Origin: Streptomyces filipinensis
GTDB lineage: Bacteria; Actinomycetota; Actinomycetes; Streptomycetales; Streptomycetaceae
DNA length: 64,000 bases
Reading direction: 5' to 3'
Assembly (NCBI RefSeq): GCF_014649495.1
Contig: NZ_BMTD01000014.1
Location: 180,848 to 244,847 of the forward strand
Shown: piece by piece, positions 45,958 to 53,949 of the stretch
Layout of the letters: every line of letters starts with the position of its first letter
Numbering within the stretch: position 1 is the first letter of the stretch
Notes under the pieces: model-generated
Told to the model about the DNA's origin: nothing
Seen by the model: the letters and a program-made list of their open reading frames with translations, nothing else
Database searches by the model: none
Position numbers and translations under genes: made by a program

Positions 45958-47175
45958 ATGAGACGTCTGGCAGCGATGTGTTCGGCGCTGGGCACCCTGG
46001 TCATCGTGTCGGCCGGGCCGGCTCCCGGAGCGCCCGCAGAGGGCATTCGGTCGAAGCAGTGGTACCTGAACGCCATGCGTGCCGATGAGATGTGGAAACA
46101 CAGCACCGGCAAGGGGGTGGAGGTCGCCGTCGTCGACTCGGGCGTGAATCCGAAGACCCCGTCCCTCAAGGGGCAGGTGCTGACCGGCCAGGTGCCGAAG
46201 TCCGTCGCGTACGAGGCGACCGAGGACCATGCCGGTCATGGCACGGGCATGGCCGAGCTCATCGCCGGCACGGGAGCGGGCGGCGGCGTCAAGGGGCTGG
46301 CACCGGGAGCGAAGATCCTTCCCCTTCACATCCCGTACACCACGGACCGCAAGGACGAAGACAAGCTGGCGAGCCTCGCCGACGCGATCCGGGCCGCCGC
46401 CGACAGTGACGCGAAGGTCATCAACATGTCTCTCGCCAGTCCGTATTCGTCCTCCGAGGAGGAAGACGCCGTCAAGTACGCAGCGTCCAAGGGGAAGCTG
46501 ATGTTCGCCGCGATCGGTAACGGCGGAGAAAAGGGAAAGGCCTCGTATCCGGCCGTCTACCCGTACGTCGTCGGCGTCTCCGCCAGCGACAGCACCGGAA
46601 CGGTGGGCAAGTTCTCCACGAAGAGCGACTACGTGGACTTCGCGGCCCCCGGCGTCCACATCCCCCTCTGGTGCGACGGCACGTTCACCCGGTACTGCGA
46701 CACCGACGGCACCAGCCCCGCCACCGCCATCGCCTCCGCCTGCGCGGCCCTGGTCTGGTCGGTGCACCCCGACTGGACGGCCAACCAGGTCCTTCGGACA
46801 CTCCTCGACACCGCGGGCCGGTCCTGGCCCAAGGACAGGCCCAGCACGTACCTCGGCTACGGCATCATCCGCCCGCGCCGCGTGCTGACGGACCAGAACA
46901 TCGATCCGGGCCCGGCCGACCGGGATCCCCTGTACGCCGAGAACGGAACGGGCGCCGACGAGGACGTCATGGCCACCCCGAGCCTGTCGGTCGCGCCGTC
47001 CCCCGGCCGGCCCGCACAGGACGCCGGTTCCTCCGGTGGCCCCGGCCCGGCCGCCGCGAAGGACTCCGGCTCCGGGGGCGACACGACGACCTGGATGGTC
47101 ATCGGTGCCGTCGCGGCCGTACTGGTCGTCGCAGGCGCCGGTTTCGGCGTGCTGCGGGCGCGCCGTAACCCCTGA
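45958..47175 (+). CDS. Mycosin-type membrane-anchored subtilisin protease (MycP-like)
   Basis: A 405-residue S8 serine protease of the mycosin type. A signal peptide covers about the first 28 residues (MRRLAAMCSALGTLVIVSAG). The triad is D60 in VAVVDSG, H94 in DHAGHGT and S253 in DGTSPAT. After the catalytic domain come a Ser/Gly/Pro linker and a C-terminal transmembrane helix ending RARRNP, so the protease faces outside. Mycosins are obligatory partners of ESX type VII secretion. ATG 45958 is preferred (GAGGGGG at 45945-45951, six bases); ATG 45901 is an alternative. It is divergent from the EspI-like gene and followed by the kinase trio. Confidence 0.85.
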   Translation: MRRLAAMCSALGTLVIVSAGPAPGAPAEGIRSKQWYLNAMRADEMWKHSTGKGVEVAVVDSGVNPKTPSLKGQVLTGQVPKSVAYEATEDHAGHGTGMAELIAGTGAGGGVKGLAPGAKILPLHIPYTTDRKDEDKLASLADAIRAAADSDAKVINMSLASPYSSSEEEDAVKYAASKGKLMFAAIGNGGEKGKASYPAVYPYVVGVSASDSTGTVGKFSTKSDYVDFAAPGVHIPLWCDGTFTRYCDTDGTSPATAIASACAALVWSVHPDWTANQVLRTLLDTAGRSWPKDRPSTYLGYGIIRPRRVLTDQNIDPGPADRDPLYAENGTGADEDVMATPSLSVAPSPGRPAQDAGSSGGPGPAAAKDSGSGGDTTTWMVIGAVAAVLVVAGAGFGVLRARRNP

Positions 47176-47266
47176 TCGGTCGAGGTCCGGAAGGTTCCCG
47201 CCATGTGGGAGGGTGAGGCCCACGACGTGAACCGCCGGCGGCAAAGCGGAAGAAACAGGATAGGAA

Positions 47267-48259
47267 ATGCAGGTCACAGGGGGCGGCACGGGTGTGGCCG
47301 CCGGGGAAGAACCGGGCGCGGCCGCCAAGGCACGGCGGCGCGTGGGCCCGTACACGCTCATCACCGCGCTGGACGATCCGCGTACCGGACTGCCCGTCCC
47401 CGAGCGGCGCCACATCGCCCGCAGCGCCGACGGCCGGCACACCGTCCTGCTGTCGCTCCCGCGGCCGGGAGCCGACGCCGGGCGCTTCCTGGCCGAAGCG
47501 GACGGCTCCCGTTATCTGCTCGGGCCCTGTGCCGCCCCGGCCACGGCCCTCGCCGGTCCGGGGGAGCCCGCCTGGTACTCCTGGCCCTACCAGCCCGTCC
47601 TGCCGTTGCCGACCGCCCTCGCCGTACACGGCGGTCCGCTGCCCGAGCGGACGGTACGCGCGCTGGGCGTGGCCCTCGCCGAGACGCTCGCCGTCCTGCA
47701 CGGCCAGGGGCTGGCCTTCGCCGGCGTGTCACCGGCGGCCGTACTCCTCGCCGCCGACCGGCCCCGTCTCTCCTGCTTCGGCGCCGTGCGCGCGGCGGCG
47801 CCGGACGGTACCCCGCGCTCGGGACTCCCGGGACTGGAAGCGGGCAGTCTCCCGCCGGAACAGGCCTCCGGCGGGCGTCCGCGCCCCCTCGGGGACGTCT
47901 ACGCCCTCGGGGCGACGCTCGCCTACGCGGCCACCGGCCACACGACGCCCGAACGCGACGAACTGCCGGCCGCGTTCCGCACGGTCGTCGCCCGGTGCCT
48001 CTCCCGTGACCCGAGTACCCGCCCGCAACTGGCCGAGCTGATCGACGCGTTGTCCATCGGTGCCGGTACCGATGCCGGCGCCGGCGCCGACAACCGCGCC
48101 GCCACCCTGCTCACCCCCGGCTGGCTCCCCGGCCGCGTGATCGCCGCCCTCGCCCATCAGTCGGCGGCCGTCCTCACCGCGGAGATCCCCGTCGAGGCAC
48201 CGCCCGCACCGTCCGCCGACCCCGGCACCAGTCCCGTCTCCCGCCCGCACCCGAACTGA
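47267..48259 (+). CDS. Ser/Thr pseudokinase
   Basis: A 330-residue protein with a eukaryotic-type kinase fold but without catalytic residues. The HRD motif is replaced by FAG at 151-153 (in LAFAGVSPAAVLL), and the metal-binding DFG by CFG (C170 to G172). The glycine loop is also not recognisable. The late PLGDVYALGATLAYAATGHT region, which builds the F-helix, is kept. It lacks a transmembrane segment. ATG 47267 follows AGGATAGGAA. It lies nine bases before a true kinase gene, so it probably acts as a scaffold or allosteric partner. Confidence 0.8.
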   Translation: MQVTGGGTGVAAGEEPGAAAKARRRVGPYTLITALDDPRTGLPVPERRHIARSADGRHTVLLSLPRPGADAGRFLAEADGSRYLLGPCAAPATALAGPGEPAWYSWPYQPVLPLPTALAVHGGPLPERTVRALGVALAETLAVLHGQGLAFAGVSPAAVLLAADRPRLSCFGAVRAAAPDGTPRSGLPGLEAGSLPPEQASGGRPRPLGDVYALGATLAYAATGHTTPERDELPAAFRTVVARCLSRDPSTRPQLAELIDALSIGAGTDAGAGADNRAATLLTPGWLPGRVIAALAHQSAAVLTAEIPVEAPPAPSADPGTSPVSRPHPN

Positions 48260-48268
48260 ACGACGGCC

Positions 48269-50509
48269 ATGCCCTCCCCTCTCATACACGACGACCCCCA
48301 CGCGTTCGGCCCGTACCGCCCGATCGCCCGCCTCGGCAGCGGCGGCATGGGCACCGTCTACCTCGCCCGTACGGCGGGCGGCCGTACCGTCGCACTGAAG
48401 ACGATGCACGCCCGCATCGCCTCCGACCCCGCGTTCCGCACCCGGTTCCGGCTGGAGACCGACGCGGCCCGGGTCGTGGGGGAACGGTTCGGCGCCGGCG
48501 TGGTGGACGCGGATCCGCGGGCCGAGACCCCGTGGTTCGCCACCGAGTACGTGCTCGGACCGCCCCTCGACGAGGCCGTGCAGCTCTGCGGTCCGCTGCC
48601 CGAGACGTCCGTACGGGCGCTCGGGGCGGCGCTGTGCGGGGCGCTCGGGCAGTTGCACGCGTCCGACGTCGTCCACCGCGACCTCAAGCCCTCCAACGTC
48701 CTCATCACCGCGTACGGGCCCAAGGTCATCGACTTCGGCATCGCCCGCGCGGCCGGGGACGACCACCTCACGCGGGTCGGGGTCGCGGTCGGCACCCCCG
48801 CCTTCATGTCGCCGGAGCAGGCGAGCGGGCAGGAGCACACGGCCGCCGGTGACGTCTTCGCGCTCGCCGGGCTGCTCGTCTTCGCCGCCACCGGGCGTCC
48901 GCCCTTCGGGCACGGTCAGGCGGCGGACCTGCTGTACCGGGTGCAGTACACCGAACCCGACCTGAACGGTGTTCCCGAAAGCCTGCTGCCGCTGCTCGCG
49001 CAGTGCCTGGACAAGAATCCCTTCCGGCGCCCCACGACCGGATGGCTCGCCTCCCGACTGCACGACGGCGGCGGCGAGTTCGCCGACCACCTGCCGGACG
49101 TGCTGCTGGCCGACATCGCCCGGCGCGCGACCGAGGTCTGGCAGGTCATGCCACAGCGCCTGCCCGCTCCCGCCGAGGACCCGGACCCGGGGGCGCCGCC
49201 GGCCCCCGCGCGGTGGTCCCGCCGGCGGCTGCTGCTCACCGGCGCGGGCACCACGCTGGCCGTCGCCGCCACCGGGACGGCCGGGGCCTGGGCCTGGAGC
49301 CGGTGGGGCGGCGGCCCGCACACCCAGCCCGCCCCCGCGCCCAGCAACAGCCTGCTGCCGAAGAAACAGCTGGACTCCCGCTGGCAGATCCAGGTCGCCG
49401 ACCCGGAGACGTACCTCTCCGTGGACGGCCTGGAGTACCTGCCCGCCCAGTTGCACTCCGTGGCCAACCTGGTGGTGCTGGTCGCCGGGGACAGCCTGAA
49501 CGGTGTCAGCGCGCAGACCGGCAAGATCTCCTGGAAGTCGGACGACACGGTGTACACCTGGCAGGTCGCCTCCGAGAGCGACCGCGTCATCCTGGTCACC
49601 GAGGTGGACGACGGCTACATCGGATCCAGCGTCGAGGACGACGCTTCCCACGCCAACCCGCTGGCCCTGGCCTCGTTCGACATCCTCAGCGGCACGGCGG
49701 AGAAGCCCTTCGTGCAGTTCTCCGACCTCAACGCCCTGCCGGAGAACCAGGCGCTGTGCATCGCGGACGGCGTGCTCTACCTGGTCGCCGGCCGCGGCGA
49801 GTTCTCCCAGGGCTTCCTGTCCTCCCAGTCCTGGTACGTGCTCGCGGTGGACATCGGCACGGGAAAGCGGCTGTGGACGGCACCGCTGCCCAAGAGGCGC
49901 CAGGACTCCTCGCAGTTGTACTTCCTCGCCGCCTCGGTCGTCGGGAACCGTCTCGTGGCGCTCCAGGAAGCCGACGACGGCAGCGTGCACGCCGTCGTAC
50001 GCGACACCCGTACGGGCACGGTCCGCTGGGACCGCAAGCTCGACGGGGTCGCTCCGGACCAGGTACGGCAGCCTCTCGTCACCGACGCGCAGCACCTGTA
50101 CGTGGGAGCCGGCCCGCTCCGGGCCCTGCGGCTCGGCGACGGCGGGGTCGCCTGGGACTCCAAGTCCGCACGGCCGGGCCGCACCTACGGCCTTCCGGCG
50201 CTCGGGAAAGGCTCCTTGTACGCCGTCGAGAAGGGACTCGGGCTCGTCGCGTTCGACCCGGCGACCGGGCGCGTCAAGTGGCAGGAGAAGGGCGCACAGG
50301 GCGCGAAAGCGGACCTGAAGACCGCCCCGGTCGTCGGCCCCGACTACGCGTACACCAAGCGAGGGGGGCGGTTGTGGGCCATCGACCTGTCCTCCCACGC
50401 GCCCGACCACTCCTACCGGACCACCGGCGACCGCTTCATGATCCACGAGAAGGCCGGGGAGATCATCGCGCTGGGCGGTCACTTCCTCGCGGCCTTCCCG
50501 CTGCGATGA
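48269..50509 (+). CDS. Membrane Ser/Thr protein kinase with PQQ-like beta-propeller sensor
   Basis: A 746-residue kinase. The cytoplasmic N-terminal domain has the loop LGSGGMGTVYLA, ATP lysine K44, HRD at 136-138 (VVHRDLKPSNVL), DFG in VIDFGIARA, and the SPEQASG activation segment. Residues 317-345 are a hydrophobic anchor that starts with SRRRLL, a twin-arginine motif. Outside lies a PQQ-like beta-propeller of WxxxL/W-type blades (DIGTGKRLWTAPL, DTRTGTVRWDRKL), likely sensing ligands or folding on the cell surface. It is the second of three kinase-like genes between the mycosin and rpsO. Confidence 0.88.
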   Translation: MPSPLIHDDPHAFGPYRPIARLGSGGMGTVYLARTAGGRTVALKTMHARIASDPAFRTRFRLETDAARVVGERFGAGVVDADPRAETPWFATEYVLGPPLDEAVQLCGPLPETSVRALGAALCGALGQLHASDVVHRDLKPSNVLITAYGPKVIDFGIARAAGDDHLTRVGVAVGTPAFMSPEQASGQEHTAAGDVFALAGLLVFAATGRPPFGHGQAADLLYRVQYTEPDLNGVPESLLPLLAQCLDKNPFRRPTTGWLASRLHDGGGEFADHLPDVLLADIARRATEVWQVMPQRLPAPAEDPDPGAPPAPARWSRRRLLLTGAGTTLAVAATGTAGAWAWSRWGGGPHTQPAPAPSNSLLPKKQLDSRWQIQVADPETYLSVDGLEYLPAQLHSVANLVVLVAGDSLNGVSAQTGKISWKSDDTVYTWQVASESDRVILVTEVDDGYIGSSVEDDASHANPLALASFDILSGTAEKPFVQFSDLNALPENQALCIADGVLYLVAGRGEFSQGFLSSQSWYVLAVDIGTGKRLWTAPLPKRRQDSSQLYFLAASVVGNRLVALQEADDGSVHAVVRDTRTGTVRWDRKLDGVAPDQVRQPLVTDAQHLYVGAGPLRALRLGDGGVAWDSKSARPGRTYGLPALGKGSLYAVEKGLGLVAFDPATGRVKWQEKGAQGAKADLKTAPVVGPDYAYTKRGGRLWAIDLSSHAPDHSYRTTGDRFMIHEKAGEIIALGGHFLAAFPLR

Positions 50510-50561
50510 GCCGACCGGCGCGGACGAGCCGACCGGTGCAGACGAGAGAGAGCGACAAGCG

Positions 50562-52655
50562 ATGAGACCCCTGGGGACCGGCGACCCGATCCGGCTCGGC
50601 CCGTACCGGCTGCTCGGTGTGCTGGGTGAGGGCGGCATGGGCAAGGTGTACGTGGGGCAGGACCACGCGGGCACCGTCGCCGCCGTGAAGGTGCTCCGGC
50701 CGGAGCTCGCCCATGACACCGGCCTCGCCCAGCGGTTCGTACGCGAGGCGCTGGCGGCCCAGGCCGTGCGCAGCCCCGGGGTGGCGGCGGTCCTCGGCGC
50801 GCAGACCGAGGGCGGACGGCCGTGGATCGCCACCGAGTTCCTCGCCGGACCGACACTGGACCAGGTCGTGGACCGGCTCGGGCCGCTGGACGACACGGCA
50901 CTGCGCGCTCTGGCCGCGTCGGTCGCCCGCACCCTGCGGGACATCCATGCCGCCGGCTTCGTCCACCGCGACCTCAAGCCGCCGAACATCGTGCTCACCT
51001 CGGACGGCCCGAGGGTCATCGACTTCGGTATCGCACGGCCCGAGCACGGTCTGACGCTCACCACCACCGGGCAGATCCCGGTCACTCCGGGGTACGGCGC
51101 CCCCGAGCAGGTGCTCGGCCGGCGCGTCACCCCGGCTGCCGACGTCTTCTCCCTCGGTGCCGTACTCGTGTACGCGGCCACGGGGCACCGGGCGTTCGAA
51201 GGCGCGCACGTGGCCGCCGTCCAGTACGAGGTCGTCCATGGCGAACCGCTCTGGCACGGCCTCTCACCCGAGCAGCACGCCCTGATCGCCCCGTGTCTCG
51301 CCAGGGAAGCGGCCGGGCGGCCCACGCCCGAGCAGGTCGCCGGCGCCTTCGCTCCGCCCAGGAAGTCCGGCACGGCGTGGACGCGCGGGCCGGTGGCGGA
51401 CGCGATCAGGGAGCGGGAGCGTGAGGTACGCGAACTGACCGCACCGCTGATGACGACACAGACCGGGGCGGGGCCGAGCCGACGGGGACTGCTCACCGGG
51501 ATCGCGGCCGGCGGCGCGCTGCTCGTGGTGGGCGGCGGCACCGGCTGGTGGCTGCTGCGCGACGGCGGCCAGAGCCGCGCGGACCTGTTCACCATCCCGC
51601 CCGCGGTGAAGACACCGGCCGCACGCGTCCTGTCCGCCGACGACGGCGACTACATCGTCGGTGACCAGGTGAAGCCGCTCTGGACGCGCAAAGGGGCCGT
51701 CGCGACCGATGCACCGGCCCCCCTGCCCATCCGGGACGTCATCATCGCCGCCACCCCCTCCGGCGGCCTCGCGGCGTTCAACGTCGTCGACGGCAAACGC
51801 CGCTGGCAGGCCCCGGACACGCCGATGACGGGCGGCTGCCTCTCGCTCTCCGACCGCCTGCTCGTGGCCGCCGACACGGAAGGCACGCTGCGCACCTACG
51901 TCCCGTCCACCGGTGAGCCCAAGTGGACGGCGAAGGCCGACGCCAAGGCGCTGCTGGCCGCCGACGAGGACGCGGTGTACGTGCTGACGAAGGACCACCG
52001 GCTGCGCTCGGTGGGCCGCTCCGACGCGCGGATCCGCTGGACCGTGCCGATGGCGCAGCAGTTCAGGACCAGCGTCTACCCCGAGGGCGCCGCCGACAGC
52101 GGAACACTGGTCGTGCCGACCACCACCGGACACGCCCTGGCGGTCGACACGAAGACCGGCCGCACCCTGTGGGTGCTGTCCAACCAGGCGAAGAAGAAGC
52201 AGCTCGTCCCGGTGGCGCGCGGTGGTGTGGTCTACCTCAACGGCAAGACGCTCACCGCGCGCAGGATGTCGGACGGCAAGGAACTCTGGCACCAGACGGA
52301 CAGCTACGCGAACCCGCCGGAATACGGTGCCGCCCAGGTCTTCGGTGACTCCGTGTACGTGACCATCGGCGGCATGAGCACCCGGTTCGGCCTCCGCAAG
52401 GGCGACGACGAACGGTGGACGGCCTACGAGGCGGGCCAGGGCCCGGTCCTGGTACAGGGCAGCGGCGCGTGGGCGCTCGACGACGACTACAACGGCACCA
52501 CGGTGCGCGCCTTCAGCCTCAAGGACGGCTCGGAGGTCTGGAACTACAACTTCGCCTCGTTCCTGGGTCTCAAGGTCGCGGTCAAACTGGCGGTCGGCGG
52601 CAACCGGGCCTTCGCCACGGCCAACGGCTCACTGATCGCGTTCCCGGTCTTCTGA
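50562..52655 (+). CDS. Membrane Ser/Thr protein kinase with PQQ-like beta-propeller (AfsK-like)
   Basis: A 697-residue kinase with the same plan as its neighbour. The N-terminal domain has LGEGGMGKVYVGQ, AVKVL, HRD at 135-137 (FVHRDLKPPNIVL), DFGIARP and the TPGYGAPEQ activation segment. A membrane anchor at about 306-330 again begins with the twin-arginine SRRGLL (R307, R308). The exported C-terminus is a PQQ-like beta-propeller (FNVVDGKRRWQAPD, DTKTGRTLWVLSN). The resemblance to AfsK is in domain order only. It ends in a 14-bp terminator. Confidence 0.88.
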   Translation: MRPLGTGDPIRLGPYRLLGVLGEGGMGKVYVGQDHAGTVAAVKVLRPELAHDTGLAQRFVREALAAQAVRSPGVAAVLGAQTEGGRPWIATEFLAGPTLDQVVDRLGPLDDTALRALAASVARTLRDIHAAGFVHRDLKPPNIVLTSDGPRVIDFGIARPEHGLTLTTTGQIPVTPGYGAPEQVLGRRVTPAADVFSLGAVLVYAATGHRAFEGAHVAAVQYEVVHGEPLWHGLSPEQHALIAPCLAREAAGRPTPEQVAGAFAPPRKSGTAWTRGPVADAIREREREVRELTAPLMTTQTGAGPSRRGLLTGIAAGGALLVVGGGTGWWLLRDGGQSRADLFTIPPAVKTPAARVLSADDGDYIVGDQVKPLWTRKGAVATDAPAPLPIRDVIIAATPSGGLAAFNVVDGKRRWQAPDTPMTGGCLSLSDRLLVAADTEGTLRTYVPSTGEPKWTAKADAKALLAADEDAVYVLTKDHRLRSVGRSDARIRWTVPMAQQFRTSVYPEGAADSGTLVVPTTTGHALAVDTKTGRTLWVLSNQAKKKQLVPVARGGVVYLNGKTLTARRMSDGKELWHQTDSYANPPEYGAAQVFGDSVYVTIGGMSTRFGLRKGDDERWTAYEAGQGPVLVQGSGAWALDDDYNGTTVRAFSLKDGSEVWNYNFASFLGLKVAVKLAVGGNRAFATANGSLIAFPVF

Positions 52656-52676
52656 CCACACCGCACGACCGCCGAC

Positions 52677-52718
52677 GGCGGCGGGCCCGGACTCCTCCAG
52701 GAGCCCGGGCCCGCCGCC
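52677..52718 (+). terminator. Terminator after the kinase gene
   Basis: GGCGGCGGGCCCGG (52677-52690) pairs perfectly with 52705-52718; the loop contains a second CTCC/GGAG stem (52692-52703). It lies between the kinase and the convergent DUF397 gene and may serve both strands. Confidence 0.9.
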
Positions 52719-52761
52719 GAAACCGTCATGCGCGCCGTCCCGCGCCACCGTCACGCGCCGC

Positions 52762-53055
52762 TCACTGCGCCGTGAGCCCCCCATCGCGCTCCGAGGGCTC
52801 CAGGTCGAACTCCCCGTCCCGCGCCCCCAGCACGAACGCGCGCCACTCCGCCTCGGTGTAGCGCAGCACGGTGCCGTGGTCGAGTGAGGAACGCATCGCC
52901 ACGGCCCCGCCCGGCAGGTACGCGATCTCGACCCGCTCCTCGTGCTCCTCCGTGCCGGGCGCGCCCTGCCACTCCACGCCCGAGATGTCGAGCGCGTACA
53001 GTTCGTCCCGCTCCCGCTCCTTGCGTGCCCTGAGCTCCGCTTCCGTCTCCGTCAT
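52762..53055 (-). CDS. DUF397 domain protein
   Basis: A 97-residue protein of the actinobacterial DUF397 family. The family's end motif is seen as VLRYTEAEWRAFVLGARDGE, and the start of the domain as GVEWQGAPG. DUF397 proteins often pair with helix-turn-helix regulators in Streptomyces; no such partner is adjacent. The N-terminal 30 residues are charged and helical. ATG 53055 was chosen over a GTG at 53100. Confidence 0.8.
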   Translation of the reverse strand: MTETEAELRARKERERDELYALDISGVEWQGAPGTEEHEERVEIAYLPGGAVAMRSSLDHGTVLRYTEAEWRAFVLGARDGEFDLEPSERDGGLTAQ

Positions 53056-53165
53056 CGTGCCGCGATCCCTTTCCGGCCTGTGTACGGTCCCGGCGCTCAC
53101 CCTAGTGGCGGACCGGGCCCCGACCGGGTGGTTTCAGAACCGGGGGAAAGACATCGGCCACCTGC

Positions 53166-53320
53166 TGGTACCCTGTGTGACGGCCGTTTGTGTACGCACC
53201 CCCGGAGCCGTCGGCTCTGGTGGCCGCGCCCAGCGGATCCCCGCCTCCCGAGTAACGGAAGCCCCCCGAGACGTAGACCGGGGGCACTCGGTGGCACTCA
53301 ACAGACTATGAGGAGTGCGC
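53166..53320 (+). promoter_or_regulatory. rpsO promoter and leader
   Basis: TGGTACCCT (53166-53174) is an extended -10 element. The predicted leader of about 140 bases is long for a short gene and GC-rich, and includes the pairing GGGGGCTTC/GAAGCCCCCC-like segments near 53255-53285. Actinobacterial rpsO leaders can bind S15, so autoregulation is possible, but I cannot show a defined fold. Confidence 0.4.
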
Positions 53321-53608
53321 GTGTCGCTCGACGCCGCTACGAAGAAGCAGATCATCGCCGAGTTCGGTACCAAGGAGGGCGACACCGGCTCCCCCGAGGT
53401 CCAGGTCGCGATGCTCTCCCGTCGGATCTCCGACCTGACGGAGCACCTCAAGACCCACAAGCACGACCACCACTCCCGCCGTGGCCTGCTGATCCTCGTC
53501 GGTCAGCGCCGCCGCCTGCTGCAGTACCTGGCGAAGAAGGACATCCAGCGCTTCCGTACGCTGGTCGACCGCCTCGGCATCCGTCGTGGTGCGGCGGGCG
53601 CCAAGTAA
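53321..53608 (+). CDS. rpsO: 30S ribosomal protein S15
   Basis: A 95-residue ribosomal protein that binds 16S rRNA in the platform. The family signature LTEHLKTHKHDHHSRRGLL is followed by GQRRRLLQYLAKKDIQRF. GTG 53321 follows GAGGAG (53310-53315) five bases upstream. It is linked to pnp by a long hairpin, as in other streptomycetes, where the rpsO-pnp transcript is processed. Confidence 0.97.
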   Translation: MSLDAATKKQIIAEFGTKEGDTGSPEVQVAMLSRRISDLTEHLKTHKHDHHSRRGLLILVGQRRRLLQYLAKKDIQRFRTLVDRLGIRRGAAGAK

Positions 53609-53616
53609 GTCGCCGT

Positions 53617-53658
53617 GAAGGGAGCGGTTCCCGGTAGCACCCGGGGACCGCTCCCTTC
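53617..53658 (+). terminator. rpsO-pnp intergenic hairpin
   Basis: An 18-bp stem with one wobble, GAAGGGAGCGGTTCCCGG (53617-53634) against 53640-53658, loop TAGCA. In Streptomyces coelicolor the equivalent hairpin is a partial terminator and an RNase III cleavage site; the sequence here would support both. Confidence 0.85.
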
Positions 53659-53699
53659 GTCGTACGCACGGAAACGTGCGGAGTGTCACTCACGCTTTG

Positions 53700-53949
53700 T
53701 AGTGTGGTAGCACAACGCAATACGCACGACACAGAACGACGTACGGCACAGAACAACGACGTACGACACAGAACGAGGAGAAGCGCACCTCGCCGCCGCC
53801 GGTCCTCGGTAGTGGCCCCCGGGGGATGCGAGCCCCGGGTGCTTCGATCGAAGACCGGCCCGCACCAGACGGAGCGCTTCTCCGCCACCGTCCCCCTGCC
53901 ACACGGGCAGCCAAGGGACGAAAGACGATATGTAACGGAGAAAACGCTA
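53700..53949 (+). promoter_or_regulatory. pnp promoter and long leader with three 20-nt repeats
   Basis: TAGTGT (53700-53705) is a possible -10. The leader contains three imperfect 20-base direct repeats, 53721-53740, 53741-53760 and 53761-53780, each with CACAGAAC near its middle. A GC hairpin (CCCCCGGGGG region, 53816-53846) and the palindrome CTTCGATCGAAG (53840-53851) follow. No coding region is supported in 53609-53949. Confidence 0.5.

Noticed and set aside
47729..51595. 1288-codon minus-strand frame opposite the kinases
   Set aside because: It has no recognisable domain, and the plus-strand frames have complete kinase motifs.
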